The notes beneath the pieces are model-generated. The model searched no databases, had not been told where the DNA came from, and saw nothing but the letters and a program-made list of their open reading frames with translations. From Maridesulfovibrio sp. (lineage in GTDB: Bacteria; Desulfobacterota; Desulfovibrionia; Desulfovibrionales; Desulfovibrionaceae): a stretch of DNA of 64,000 nt. The position numbers and the translations under genes are program-made. The first letter of the stretch is position 1. The number at the start of each line of letters is the position of its first letter. Location: contig NZ_OY787459.1 of NCBI RefSeq assembly GCF_963678865.1, positions 3,755,381-3,819,380 of the forward strand, in the 5' to 3' direction. Positions 43,625 to 51,511 of this stretch are shown here, one piece after another.

Positions 43625-43667
43625 AAAAGGAAGGGGTTGAGTCTGTTCGACCCAACCCCTTCCTTTT
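43625..43667. terminator. Strong hairpin in the upstream copy of the duplicated 3'UTR
   Basis: AAAAGGAAGGGGTTG (43625-43639) and CAACCCCTTCCTTTT (43653-43667) form a perfect 15-base stem with a 13-base loop, ending in TTTT on either strand. It probably terminates the cytochrome operon read from the right. Confidence 0.75.
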
Positions 43668-43919
43668 ACGAGGTGACAGGGAATGAGGACCCTGCCGGTA
43701 GGTATATTATGGCTTACGCTATTCAATCATCTTATCGGTTACCTGTGACCTATTCAGCAGATATTAGGATAAGATGCTCTCTCCAGTTTAAACTGAGCTT
43801 TAAGCAGGGGCTGGACCTTACGGCCCAACCCCATCTTTCACGAGGTGACAGGTAAGAGGGAACCTGTCCAGCAGGTGTATATTATGGCTAACGTTATTTC
43901 TTCATCTTACCTGTGACCA
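43629..43919. repeat. Tandem duplication of the cytochrome gene 3' end and 3'UTR
   Basis: Two related copies lie about 175 bases apart: A (about 43629-43750) and B (about 43804-43919). Each has, in forward order, a hairpin with a GGGG(T/C)TG...CAACCCC stem, then (T/C)ACGAGGTGACAGG, a CAGG...CCTG stem, TATATTATGGCT(T/A)ACG, and ends in ACCTGTGACC. In copy B the last part is the real C-terminus of the cytochrome gene (VTGKMKK and stop). Copy A carries a decayed version of the same codons. So the 3' end plus terminator region was duplicated and has since diverged. Confidence 0.7.
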
Positions 43920-45561
43920 TGCTACGGACAAGGGCGAATACGCTTTCTCCGGTGGTGCAGAGGTAGAGATGGATTACGATGAAGAGGACCATCAGGAATG
44001 CTGCTCCAGTGTGAACCAGAGAAACAAGATGCTTGCCGTCCATACCCATCAGTTCAGGGGGGATAACTTCAGGGATAAACAAAGCCAGCCCGGATACAAT
44101 CAATGCAGGGAACAGTACAAAGAGTACGGACAAATAAGCAGTCTGCTGTAAGGGATTCAGACGCTTTGCAGGATCATGTCCGGCCGGGTTCTCTTGTCCG
44201 CTGTAAATACCCAGCATGTAGTATTTAGCCTGCGCAAAGCTTGCGGAAATGAAATCCGCACGCGGCAGATACTGCATGAACTGTCCGCTAAGGATCAGAT
44301 AGAGCAAGTACAGAATCCAGAGTGCTACAAGCCCAAGAGCAAAGTATGCGTGGGTGGATTGCGCAGGCTCAAAACCCATGCCGATCCCGAAGTGCATGGC
44401 GAATCCACTCACAATCAGGATTGCAAACAGGATTGCGTTGATCCAGTGCCAGAGTCTGACAGTAAACGGGAACATGGTCACGGTTTCACCATGAACATGA
44501 GTAGCCTTTGAACCCATCATACGTAGTGCCGCATGAACTGCGATTAAAAGCAGCATGGCCACCAGAATCTGGACAAACTTAATATTCAGCCACGGGGTCT
44601 GGGTTACACCGAGGATGTACTTGTTTTCGAGCAGACGGGTATTCATGAAACCGAGTACGGAGTCAGCTTCGCCCACGGAAGCTTTGATAGCTTCTGCATT
44701 TTTGGTTTTTAATTCAGTGTCATCAAAGAGACCTTTATTAACCATTGCAAAGGCACGTTGTTCACTGCGGTATTTGTTGAGCTTGGTAGTCATGGCGGAT
44801 GACTTGGAATGACAGCTCTCGCAGTTGACTTTGGTGTCTTTGACTTCCATGATTACGTGTACTTCAGTCCCCTCTTTTCCTTCGTGACAGGCTACACAGC
44901 TAACGGATTCAAAATGCTTTTCCTTATTGGGCAGAAACCAATGGCCCATCTTCTGGTCGAGCAGTTTTTTATCAGTAAGTTTCTGGTATCCGCGCAGGTC
45001 GGAATGGCACTTGAAGCAACGTTCGTTTGCCTCAACAACGCCTGATGCTATTTCTTCAGTCCTTTCCGGGAGATGGAAAGTATGGGCATCATGGCAGGAT
45101 GCGCAGCTGAATTCCTTACCCTTCTTAGCGATGGCTTTGGTATGGTAGCTGCGGTCAACCTGTTCGTAGATATCCTTGAAGTAATTGCCGTGGCAGGACT
45201 GGCAGTCCATGGGCTTTTTGTTTTTGAATTTATGGGGCGCACTTGCAAAAGCGTCTTCAGTTGCACCTTCGTGACAACTTTGGCAGCTCTGCCCGCTATG
45301 TACTGAGTTACGGTAGTCCACCTCATCAACATGCAGCTGAAGAGTGCGGCCCCGGTCAGTTACCCATTTTGCGGTAATCCCAGCATCGCCATGGCAGGAG
45401 AAGCATTTCTGATTCTGCTTCAACGCACCTTGGCGCAACTGGGCGGCCTTTGAGTATAATTGCTCTGATTGGGCGGTTGTATCGCCCGCTGCATGGACTA
45501 CTCCGGCCATAAACAAGCCAAGAGCCAAGACCAGGCAAACAGAAGCCTGTTTAATAAACAT
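43894..45561 (-). CDS. Heptahaem cytochrome c fused to cytochrome b561-type membrane domain
   Basis: A 555-residue protein: signal peptide (LGLFMAGVVHA), a periplasmic domain with seven CxxCH haem c sites (CFSCH, CQSCH, CQSCH, CASCH, CFKCH, CVACH, CESCH), then about five membrane helices of a cytochrome b561/PhsC-like domain with candidate haem b histidines in RLWHWINA, GFAMHFG, LVHTGAAF and VIHLYL. This is the architecture of a menaquinol dehydrogenase that passes electrons from the membrane pool to periplasmic haems. In this operon the likely path is quinol to this protein to the tetrahaem cytochrome to the flavoprotein. GAGGAATTT precedes the ATG. Confidence 0.92.
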   Translation of the reverse strand: MFIKQASVCLVLALGLFMAGVVHAAGDTTAQSEQLYSKAAQLRQGALKQNQKCFSCHGDAGITAKWVTDRGRTLQLHVDEVDYRNSVHSGQSCQSCHEGATEDAFASAPHKFKNKKPMDCQSCHGNYFKDIYEQVDRSYHTKAIAKKGKEFSCASCHDAHTFHLPERTEEIASGVVEANERCFKCHSDLRGYQKLTDKKLLDQKMGHWFLPNKEKHFESVSCVACHEGKEGTEVHVIMEVKDTKVNCESCHSKSSAMTTKLNKYRSEQRAFAMVNKGLFDDTELKTKNAEAIKASVGEADSVLGFMNTRLLENKYILGVTQTPWLNIKFVQILVAMLLLIAVHAALRMMGSKATHVHGETVTMFPFTVRLWHWINAILFAILIVSGFAMHFGIGMGFEPAQSTHAYFALGLVALWILYLLYLILSGQFMQYLPRADFISASFAQAKYYMLGIYSGQENPAGHDPAKRLNPLQQTAYLSVLFVLFPALIVSGLALFIPEVIPPELMGMDGKHLVSLVHTGAAFLMVLFIVIHLYLCTTGESVFALVRSMVTGKMKK

Positions 45562-45584
45562 ACGAAATTCCTCCTGATTAATTC

Positions 45585-46058
45585 TTAGGGAACCTGGTAA
45601 TCAAAGTGGTGGCAGTTTTTGCAGTAGAACTCAGATTTACCGTGCTCTCTATGACAGGTGTCACAGGGGAGTTCCGTGGCCCAGTGCGGGGATTTATGCG
45701 GATTGGGTTCAAGTTTTTCAGTGCGTTTGGCAACATCTTCGGGAGTGCCGTGGCAGTTGGCGCAATTACGGGTATCCGGCGGTGCGGTGGGTGCTTTTAC
45801 ACCGTGGCAAAGTTCGCAGTTGGCACCGTTCTGGTGAACCTTTTTGTGGTAGCTTTTGACCGGAAGTTTGCCGAAGACGACATCGTCAATAATGTCGATG
45901 GTGAACTGCTTGGTCTTGTGCTGCTCCATATCAATTTGGGCAACACTTTTTTCTTTTTCAGCTTTATCCTGTGCGCGTAATGCGTTGGGCGCAAGGAAAA
46001 TTCCCATTGCAAACAGAAGTATAATCGCCCCGAAGGCGACAGATGTTTTTTTTATCAT
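45585..46058 (-). CDS. Periplasmic tetrahaem cytochrome c
   Basis: A 157-residue exported protein with a signal peptide (VAFGAIILLFAMGIFLAPNALRA) and four CxxCH sites: CELCH, CANCH, CDTCH and CKNCH. Spacing and extra histidines (HKKVHQNG, NPHKSPHW, REHGK) match the tetrahaem domain of flavocytochrome c fumarate reductases, where they give bis-histidine haems. In Shewanella that domain is fused to the flavin domain; here it is a separate subunit encoded 29 bases after the flavoprotein gene. Role inferred: electron wire to the FAD site. Confidence 0.92.
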   Translation of the reverse strand: MIKKTSVAFGAIILLFAMGIFLAPNALRAQDKAEKEKSVAQIDMEQHKTKQFTIDIIDDVVFGKLPVKSYHKKVHQNGANCELCHGVKAPTAPPDTRNCANCHGTPEDVAKRTEKLEPNPHKSPHWATELPCDTCHREHGKSEFYCKNCHHFDYQVP

Positions 46059-46087
46059 AATATTGCCCTTCAGTATCTATAAATCAA

Positions 46088-47662
46088 TTAGCTCGGCTCA
46101 TTGCCGGCAACGCTGTTACCAGCGATACGTCCCATGACCAGGCAGTCGGTAATTGCACAACTACCCAAGCGACTTGCCCCGTGGGGGCCACCTGTTACTT
46201 CACCAGCGGCATAGAGGCCGTTGATGGGCTTGAAGTTCTGGGAATGAAGGACATGACCTTTTACGTCGATCTCGACTCCGCCCATGCAGTGGTGCACTTT
46301 AGGCCAGCCGCGAACAGCGTAGAAAGGAGCTTTAACAATAGGGGTTGCGGTGCTTAGAGGCTTGCCGAATTCAGGGTCGGATTTATCCGCAACATATTTA
46401 TTGTAATTGTTGATGGTCTCGGTCAGCTTTGCTGCCGGAATATTGTAGAAATTAGCAAGCTGTTCAATAGTATCAAAAGCGTGAACAACCTTGTACTTGA
46501 GGCAACGGTCCAGGGTAGGACATGCTTCAGCACCCTTACTGTCTACGATGATGATCGGATAATCAGGGTTACCGTTTGCATCAAGCTTCTTGAGCATGGC
46601 ATCGGCACGGGTTTTACGGTCTGCCAGTTCATTTACAAAGCGGGTTCCGGTGGAACGGTCAACCATTACACCGTAGCGGAATCCGGACTGGATGTTGAAC
46701 ATGGAGGCAACACCGAATCCCTTTTCGTCCGGAGAAGCCCATGGGCCGAGCTGGATGAGAGACATCTGTACGGGAACGGCACCGGCACGAAAGGCCGCAC
46801 GCATGGCTTCGCCTGTTGCACCGAGTTGGTTGGTACTGTCGATCTCGCCGGCCAGACGGGGGTCCTGAGCAGCACGGAACTTAGCATCCTGACTAAAACC
46901 ACCGGTAGCGAGAACAACGCCTTTGCGAGCGCGGAACATACGAACCTGTCCGCTTTCTTCATCCGGGAAACGGTAGCCGTCACGAGCACGGATGCCGACG
47001 ATGCGTTCATCGTCGTTAACGATGAAGTCGAGCATTTTGCAACCGGTGTGGAGAACAACTCCTTCAGCGCGGGCAGTATCCACCAGCGGACGGACAATGC
47101 CGGAACCGGAAGCGTTGTGAGTCAGATATGTACGGGCTACGGAATGACCGCCGAGCCATGAAAGTTTGGGCTTGAACACAGCACCGCACTGGATAACGAA
47201 ATTGTAGGCATCTATGGAGCCTTCGGCGATCGTTTTGGTTATTTCAACATGGTTGATGCCGCGACCGGCCTTGAGCATGTCTTTGACCATGGTATCGATG
47301 CTGTCTTTTACGCCTTCTTTCTTTTGCAGTTCACTGCCTGCCACCGCAAAAAGGCCGCCGTTGATACAGGAGTTGCCGCCCAGCACTCTCATTTTTTCAA
47401 CGACCATAACATCAAGCCCTTTGCGGCGTGCTTCAATGGCTGCGGACAAAGCGGCAAAACCGCTGCCGATAACCAGCACATCAAATTCGCCGTCCCACTT
47501 GGTGGTCGGAAGCTCGGAACGAACTGAGGGGGCTTTCTCACTGGCAAGACTGCCGGTAGCACCGAAAAGGACAGCTCCAGCCGCCATGGCGCCTCCATTC
47601 ATGAGCAGCTTACGACGGGACATCATAGCTGCTTTTCCTTTTGTACCCTTGGAATCAGGCAT
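46088..47662 (-). CDS. Tat-exported flavoprotein of the fumarate/urocanate reductase family
   Basis: A 524-residue FAD protein with a twin-arginine signal (MSRRKLLMNGG). The dinucleotide motif is VLVIGSGFAALSAAIEARRKG. Catalytic landmarks of flavocytochrome c3 are kept: FVNELADRKTRADAM (region of the proton-donor arginine), HHCMGGVEID (substrate histidine; Cys replaces the Thr of FccA) and GGPHGASRLGSCAI (substrate arginine). These enzymes reduce activated C=C bonds such as fumarate, urocanate or methacrylate. The substrate pocket wording is not that of FccA, so the acceptor is unknown. The ATG at 47662 is preferred: GGAG lies nine bases before it and abuts the earlier ATG at 47671. Confidence 0.9.
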   Translation of the reverse strand: MPDSKGTKGKAAMMSRRKLLMNGGAMAAGAVLFGATGSLASEKAPSVRSELPTTKWDGEFDVLVIGSGFAALSAAIEARRKGLDVMVVEKMRVLGGNSCINGGLFAVAGSELQKKEGVKDSIDTMVKDMLKAGRGINHVEITKTIAEGSIDAYNFVIQCGAVFKPKLSWLGGHSVARTYLTHNASGSGIVRPLVDTARAEGVVLHTGCKMLDFIVNDDERIVGIRARDGYRFPDEESGQVRMFRARKGVVLATGGFSQDAKFRAAQDPRLAGEIDSTNQLGATGEAMRAAFRAGAVPVQMSLIQLGPWASPDEKGFGVASMFNIQSGFRYGVMVDRSTGTRFVNELADRKTRADAMLKKLDANGNPDYPIIIVDSKGAEACPTLDRCLKYKVVHAFDTIEQLANFYNIPAAKLTETINNYNKYVADKSDPEFGKPLSTATPIVKAPFYAVRGWPKVHHCMGGVEIDVKGHVLHSQNFKPINGLYAAGEVTGGPHGASRLGSCAITDCLVMGRIAGNSVAGNEPS

Positions 47663-47736
47663 ACACTTCATCTCCTTTAAAATTGTACTCTAATTTTCTG
47701 GCTACGGACGTTGTCACCACAGTTCCTCCAACTGGT

Positions 47737-48078
47737 TTATAAGGCGACATCTCCCGCTGGCCCGCTGGCAAGCTCCCTGAGGTCTTCGAAATCTGCTGAT
47801 CCTAAAAAACGGCGTTGTTCCACGCCGGAGAAGAAAAGCAGAAAAGTCGGACTTCCATCCAACTTCAGATTCTTCTCAAAGTACGCGCCGTATGCGGGAT
47901 TCAAAACCGCACAGGTCACGCGCTTTGCAGCAGATTGCGCAAAGTCCGCAAGGATCTGCATCTGCCTGCTTGAGATCAGGTCATCCGAAAGATACCCTAC
48001 AACCAATAGCCCCATGCTCTCGTCGAGCAAGGAATTGTATTGGTCGGGAGTCAGCATTTTACATCTGTTAAGAGTCAT
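47737..48078 (-). CDS. Thioredoxin-fold protein without CxxC
   Basis: A 113-residue protein with thioredoxin-like order: LLVVGYLSDDL strand, a helix, VTCAVLNPAYGAYFEKNLKL and the cis-proline segment GSPTFLLFFSGVEQRRFLG. The usual CxxC is replaced by SDDLISSRQ, so it cannot do dithiol exchange. Such proteins can act as chaperones for cofactor-loaded Tat substrates, as HyaE/HoxO do for hydrogenase. Being first in the operon, just before a Tat flavoprotein, fits a maturation role, which is inference. AGGAG lies nine bases before the ATG. No signal peptide, so it is cytoplasmic. Confidence 0.75.
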   Translation of the reverse strand: MTLNRCKMLTPDQYNSLLDESMGLLVVGYLSDDLISSRQMQILADFAQSAAKRVTCAVLNPAYGAYFEKNLKLDGSPTFLLFFSGVEQRRFLGSADFEDLRELASGPAGDVAL

Positions 48079-48101
48079 GATTTACGCTCCTGCGTCCCGT
48101 T

Positions 48102-48118
48102 AGCAGTTCGCGTGCCAC
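48102..48118 (-). promoter_or_regulatory. Sigma-54 promoter of the flavoprotein-cytochrome operon
   Basis: Reverse strand TGGCACGCGAACTGCT: GG at 48116-48115 and GC at 48104-48103, ten bases apart, close to the consensus TGGCAC-N5-TTGC. Transcription should start about 48091, just before the thioredoxin-fold gene. Confidence 0.85.
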
Positions 48119-48171
48119 AATTTTAAAGTAGACATAAGTAGTTAATTTTAAAGAATTTATACTAAAGCAAC

Positions 48172-48306
48172 ATTACACCAAAAGCGTTTTAAACGTTTTG
48201 TTTGTTCTATATTTCACACAAAGTGTAATGTGTAATATTACACTTCTCTTTACACTTTTCGTTACACAAAACATGTAACAAACAATCCGAACAAGTCAAA
48301 GTGTAA
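48172..48306. promoter_or_regulatory. Cluster of TGTAA/TTACA sites (candidate enhancer)
   Basis: At least eight TGTAA or TTACA words occur here, including a perfect 14-base palindrome GTGTAATATTACAC (48230-48243) and the 9-base inverted pair AAGTGTAAT (48221-48229) and ATTACACTT (48237-48245). The cluster sits about 60-190 bases upstream of the sigma-54 promoter, where the activator encoded next door should bind. The same AGTGTAA word recurs before the Old Yellow Enzyme gene. Confidence 0.7.
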
Positions 48307-48322
48307 AGATTAACGTTATGAT

Positions 48323-49870
48323 TTACTCTCCAGCTATCCCTGCCCTATTCATCCACCGATAGAGAGTCGGGCGACTTATACCGAGAATTCGAGCGGCCCG
48401 GGCTTTCTTCCATTCTGCCTGCTCCAAAGCTTCAAGCACCTTTTGCTTATCAAAAGCATGCCGTTTGGAAGAAGGTCCAGATGATGCAACAGGAGTCGCA
48501 GCTTCATGCCGGACCTCTTGTTTTATATCTGAATTATCACAAAAGTAATTGAAATTATTTCTTAAATTCTGTGGCAGATGAATGAACTGCAAGACCTCAT
48601 CAAGGCACAGGATTGCCGCATACTCAATGCAATGCCGCAGCTCACGGACGTTCCCCGGCCAATCGTATTTAACAAGAGCATCCATGAATTCCGGAGAGAT
48701 GGCTTTTATGGAGCGTCCCAGTTCATTATTAAAGGTATTCATAAAACTTTCCGCCAGCAACGGAATATCTTCACGACGCTCTCTGAGCGGAGGAAGCTCA
48801 ATCTGAAACACGTTGAGCCTGTAATATAAATCCTTACGAAAGGAACCGTCCTTAACCTTTTGCACCAGATCGGCGTTTGTGGCAGTAACCACGCGCACAT
48901 CAGCCTTACGCGGCTTGGAGCTGCCAACGCGTTCATATTCCTTGTATTCCAAAAAACGCAACAGTTTCAGCTGAATGGATAGCGGCAGATCACCGATTTC
49001 ATCAAGAAAGAGGGTTCCTCCTTCAGCCGCGGCAACACGTCCTTCAGAATCACGTGAAGCTCCGGTAAAGGCTCCGCGTACATGCCCGAACAATTCACTT
49101 TCCAGCAGGGATTCCGACAGAGCCGCGCAGTTCACCTTCACAATCCTTTTATCCGCCCTGACCCCGGTGTAATGCAATGCATCGGCAATCAATTCCTTAC
49201 CGGTACCGGATTCCCCGGTAATCAGCACGGTTGTAGCAATGTCCGAAAGACTATGCACCAATGTAGCCACCCGTTTCATAGAGTCGCTTTGGCCGACCAT
49301 ATTGTTGAGCAGCCTGCGGTCTTCCAGCTGTTGTTCCAGAACCGCAAGACGGGTCATATCCTTGATAACCAACACGACACCGCCGAAGCTGTGTTCCCCT
49401 GTACGCAATGGTGCGGCATTAAGCTCCAGCTTACACTCTTTGCCGTCTGGTGTTTTTGTATTGACCCGGAAATGTGAAGTAAGCCGTCCCAGCTCCAATG
49501 TTTGCCGGATTACACTATTATATGGCCCAGCATTAAGTCCGAAACATTGCTCCAATGTCCGCCCTTTATAGTCGGCGAGAATTCCTCCGTAGAGGGAAAG
49601 AAAAGCCGAGTTAGCGGAAAGGATACTCATATCCTCAGCCACAGTAACAATTGCATCTGGAATACTGTTAAATGAATTTTCCAGATTCAAGCGCAAGCGG
49701 TAAAGTTCATTGGTACTTTTTTGGAGCTTCTGTTGAGCAGTTTCCAATGTAGTCCTAAGGATGCATTGAAGATCCTTATCACGCACTTCGTCAATGCGTT
49801 TTAACACGTCGGCTATATTTAATTGATTCGGGTCGGGGGTTTTCATGTCGGCTCTTAATTTGGTGTTCAC
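48323..49870 (-). CDS. Sigma-54-dependent activator with PAS domain
   Basis: A 515-residue enhancer-binding protein: N-terminal helix (about 20-65), PAS domain (about 66-185; [28 protein letters not shown]), AAA+ domain (about 205-440) with Walker A GESGTGKE and an intact GAFTGA loop, and a C-terminal Fis-type helix-turn-helix ([19 protein letters not shown]). No membrane segment, so the PAS domain senses a cytoplasmic ligand or redox state. It lies upstream of the flavoprotein operon on the same strand and next to the divergent Old Yellow Enzyme gene; both have sigma-54 promoters, so it is the obvious regulator of both. Confidence 0.93.
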   Translation of the reverse strand: MNTKLRADMKTPDPNQLNIADVLKRIDEVRDKDLQCILRTTLETAQQKLQKSTNELYRLRLNLENSFNSIPDAIVTVAEDMSILSANSAFLSLYGGILADYKGRTLEQCFGLNAGPYNSVIRQTLELGRLTSHFRVNTKTPDGKECKLELNAAPLRTGEHSFGGVVLVIKDMTRLAVLEQQLEDRRLLNNMVGQSDSMKRVATLVHSLSDIATTVLITGESGTGKELIADALHYTGVRADKRIVKVNCAALSESLLESELFGHVRGAFTGASRDSEGRVAAAEGGTLFLDEIGDLPLSIQLKLLRFLEYKEYERVGSSKPRKADVRVVTATNADLVQKVKDGSFRKDLYYRLNVFQIELPPLRERREDIPLLAESFMNTFNNELGRSIKAISPEFMDALVKYDWPGNVRELRHCIEYAAILCLDEVLQFIHLPQNLRNNFNYFCDNSDIKQEVRHEAATPVASSGPSSKRHAFDKQKVLEALEQAEWKKARAARILGISRPTLYRWMNRAGIAGE

Positions 49871-49906
49871 TCTTTTCTATGAGAGCAAATAATTTGAGTC
49901 AAGAGT

Positions 49907-49924
49907 CAGGCACAGTTGATGCAA
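49907..49924 (+). promoter_or_regulatory. Sigma-54 promoter of the Old Yellow Enzyme gene
   Basis: CAGGCACAGTTGATGCAA: GG at 49909-49910 and GC at 49921-49922, ten bases apart. Two direct AGTGTAAC/CTGTAAAG words follow at 49946-49967, downstream of the -12 element, an unusual place for activator sites. Confidence 0.75.
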
Positions 49925-50001
49925 ATGCTATTTCGTAAAAAACAAAGTGTAACATCTTACTGTAAAGTTATGATTCAAACAATTTCATATTAGGAATAAA
50001 A

Positions 50002-51093
50002 ATGAAGACTCTCTTTGAAAAGTGTAAACTCGGTCCGCTGAATCTCAAAAACAGACTGGTCCGCAGTGCCACCTGGGAAAATATGACCACAGAGAACGGG
50101 CGCATGACTCCCCGGCTTTACGAGATATACAAAACTCTGGCTGAAAACGAAGTGGGGCTGATCATAACCGGGTACGCCAATGTGGTGGCTGAAGAGCAAC
50201 CAAATCCGGGCATGATGGGCATTTATGATGATTTTTTCATAGACGATTATCGCAGACTGACTGACATAGTACACAAACACGGTTCTAAAATTATCCTTCA
50301 GATTGCCTATGGCGGCACCAAAACTACTTACAATGTGGGCGAGCGGACGATCTTCGCGCCTAGTAATGTCCCCGAGAGAAGCACTGGAACCTGTGGCACG
50401 CCCATGACTAAAGAGGATATTAGGTATATCGTTCAGGCTTTTGCCGATGCCGGGAGACGGGCCAAGCAATCCGGTTTTGACGGTGTTGAAATCCACGCCG
50501 CCCATACTTACCTGATCAACCAGTTTTTAAGCCCGTACTACAACACACGTACCGATAAGTACGGCGGTTCATTGGAAAACCGCATGCGTTTTCTCGTTGA
50601 AATATACGAGGCCATGCGCAAAGAAGTAGGTGCAGACTACCCGATTCTGGTTAAGCTCACCGCCAGTGAATTTTTCGAAGGCGGACTGAATTTTGATGAA
50701 ACAAGGCTGATTAGTATTAAGTTGGAAAAGTTGGGCGTGGACGGTTTGGAAATATCCGGCAATATCCACGGCAAGGCGAAATCCATGGCCGGTGAATTTT
50801 TTGATGGCCATGAACTCAAAAAACAGGGCTACTTTGCCGAATATGGCGACATCATCAGCCGAGATGTTAATATTCCGGTCATTACCGTAGGCGGCTTGTC
50901 AGAACCGGATCATATCGAATCCATACTTAACGAAACGGAGATTAAACTCTTTGGCTTATCCCGCCCGCTACTGGCAGAACCTGATTTGTTTAAACGCTGG
51001 AAAGAGGGTGATACAAAACGGGCAAAATGCGTGCGTTGTTCCAAATGTCGGAATGAAGATGGGAATTATTGTGCCATATTTAAAGATAAATAG
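50002..51093 (+). CDS. Old Yellow Enzyme-family ene-reductase with C-terminal cysteine cluster
   Basis: A 363-residue TIM-barrel flavoprotein: LKNRLVRSATWENMTTENGR (FMN-binding start), LIITGYANV, GFDGVEIHAAHTYLINQFLSP (substrate histidines), NTRTDKYGGSLENR and VITVGGL. It reduces activated C=C bonds such as enones or enoates using NAD(P)H or a ferredoxin-like donor. The last 20 residues hold C343, C346, C349 and C357 (CVRCSKC...C), a possible Fe-S site seen in larger anaerobic ene-reductases, although the second (NADH-binding) domain is absent. It is cytoplasmic. Its own sigma-54 promoter and shared operator words link it to the periplasmic C=C reductase operon next door. Confidence 0.9.
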   Translation: MKTLFEKCKLGPLNLKNRLVRSATWENMTTENGRMTPRLYEIYKTLAENEVGLIITGYANVVAEEQPNPGMMGIYDDFFIDDYRRLTDIVHKHGSKIILQIAYGGTKTTYNVGERTIFAPSNVPERSTGTCGTPMTKEDIRYIVQAFADAGRRAKQSGFDGVEIHAAHTYLINQFLSPYYNTRTDKYGGSLENRMRFLVEIYEAMRKEVGADYPILVKLTASEFFEGGLNFDETRLISIKLEKLGVDGLEISGNIHGKAKSMAGEFFDGHELKKQGYFAEYGDIISRDVNIPVITVGGLSEPDHIESILNETEIKLFGLSRPLLAEPDLFKRWKEGDTKRAKCVRCSKCRNEDGNYCAIFKDK

Positions 51094-51511
51094 TGTTTTG
51101 ATTTTGAAGCGAAATTTTTCCTACCAACCGAACAAGTAACACGTTCTTTGGCTCATGAGCTTACTCTGAGAGCTATGAAAAATGTTGACGTCTGTGTTGA
51201 CCATGCACAAAAAAGGGTCTTCCTTTTTTTTGACCATTTAAAATAAAATAGCAAAGCAACCATGCTGTCTCTGCGCTGTTGGGGATATGGCGGGACATTA
51301 GTTGGAGAGTATTAAGGCAGCAGGGTAATCAGGGATGGCATTTGTCAGCCCGTACAAGCTCCACATTTGGTATGTACAAACCATGACTATTTCATCAGTA
51401 TATTGCATCGGAAAAATCCTAGTGTTAATAACAGGTATTACTTAGAATAGGTAATTCATAGCTTGTTATCTTTTGATACGAATTTGATGGATGAGACACG
51501 AGGAGATGTGT
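51094..51511. other. Intergenic region between the ene-reductase and the histidine kinase
   Basis: The 50 codons directly after the ene-reductase TAG are open in the same frame (to TAA at 51246) and cover the terminator. The rest, to 51490, shows no clear promoter motif. Confidence 0.45.
51209..51231 (+). terminator. Terminator after the Old Yellow Enzyme gene
   Basis: AAAAAAGG (51209-51216) and CCTTTTTT form a stem around a 5-base loop, ending in eight T. The stem is AT-rich, so strength is moderate. Confidence 0.6.

Larger units (their letters stand above)
43157..43893. other. Intergenic region between the cytochrome operon and the DUF39 gene
   Basis: 737 bases. It holds the DUF39 promoter region (sigma-54-like site and palindromes, 43246-43448), the tRNA fragment (43519-43556) and the duplicated 3'UTR (from 43629). 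The mix of an att-like relic and a duplication marks it as a recombination-prone junction. Confidence 0.6.
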
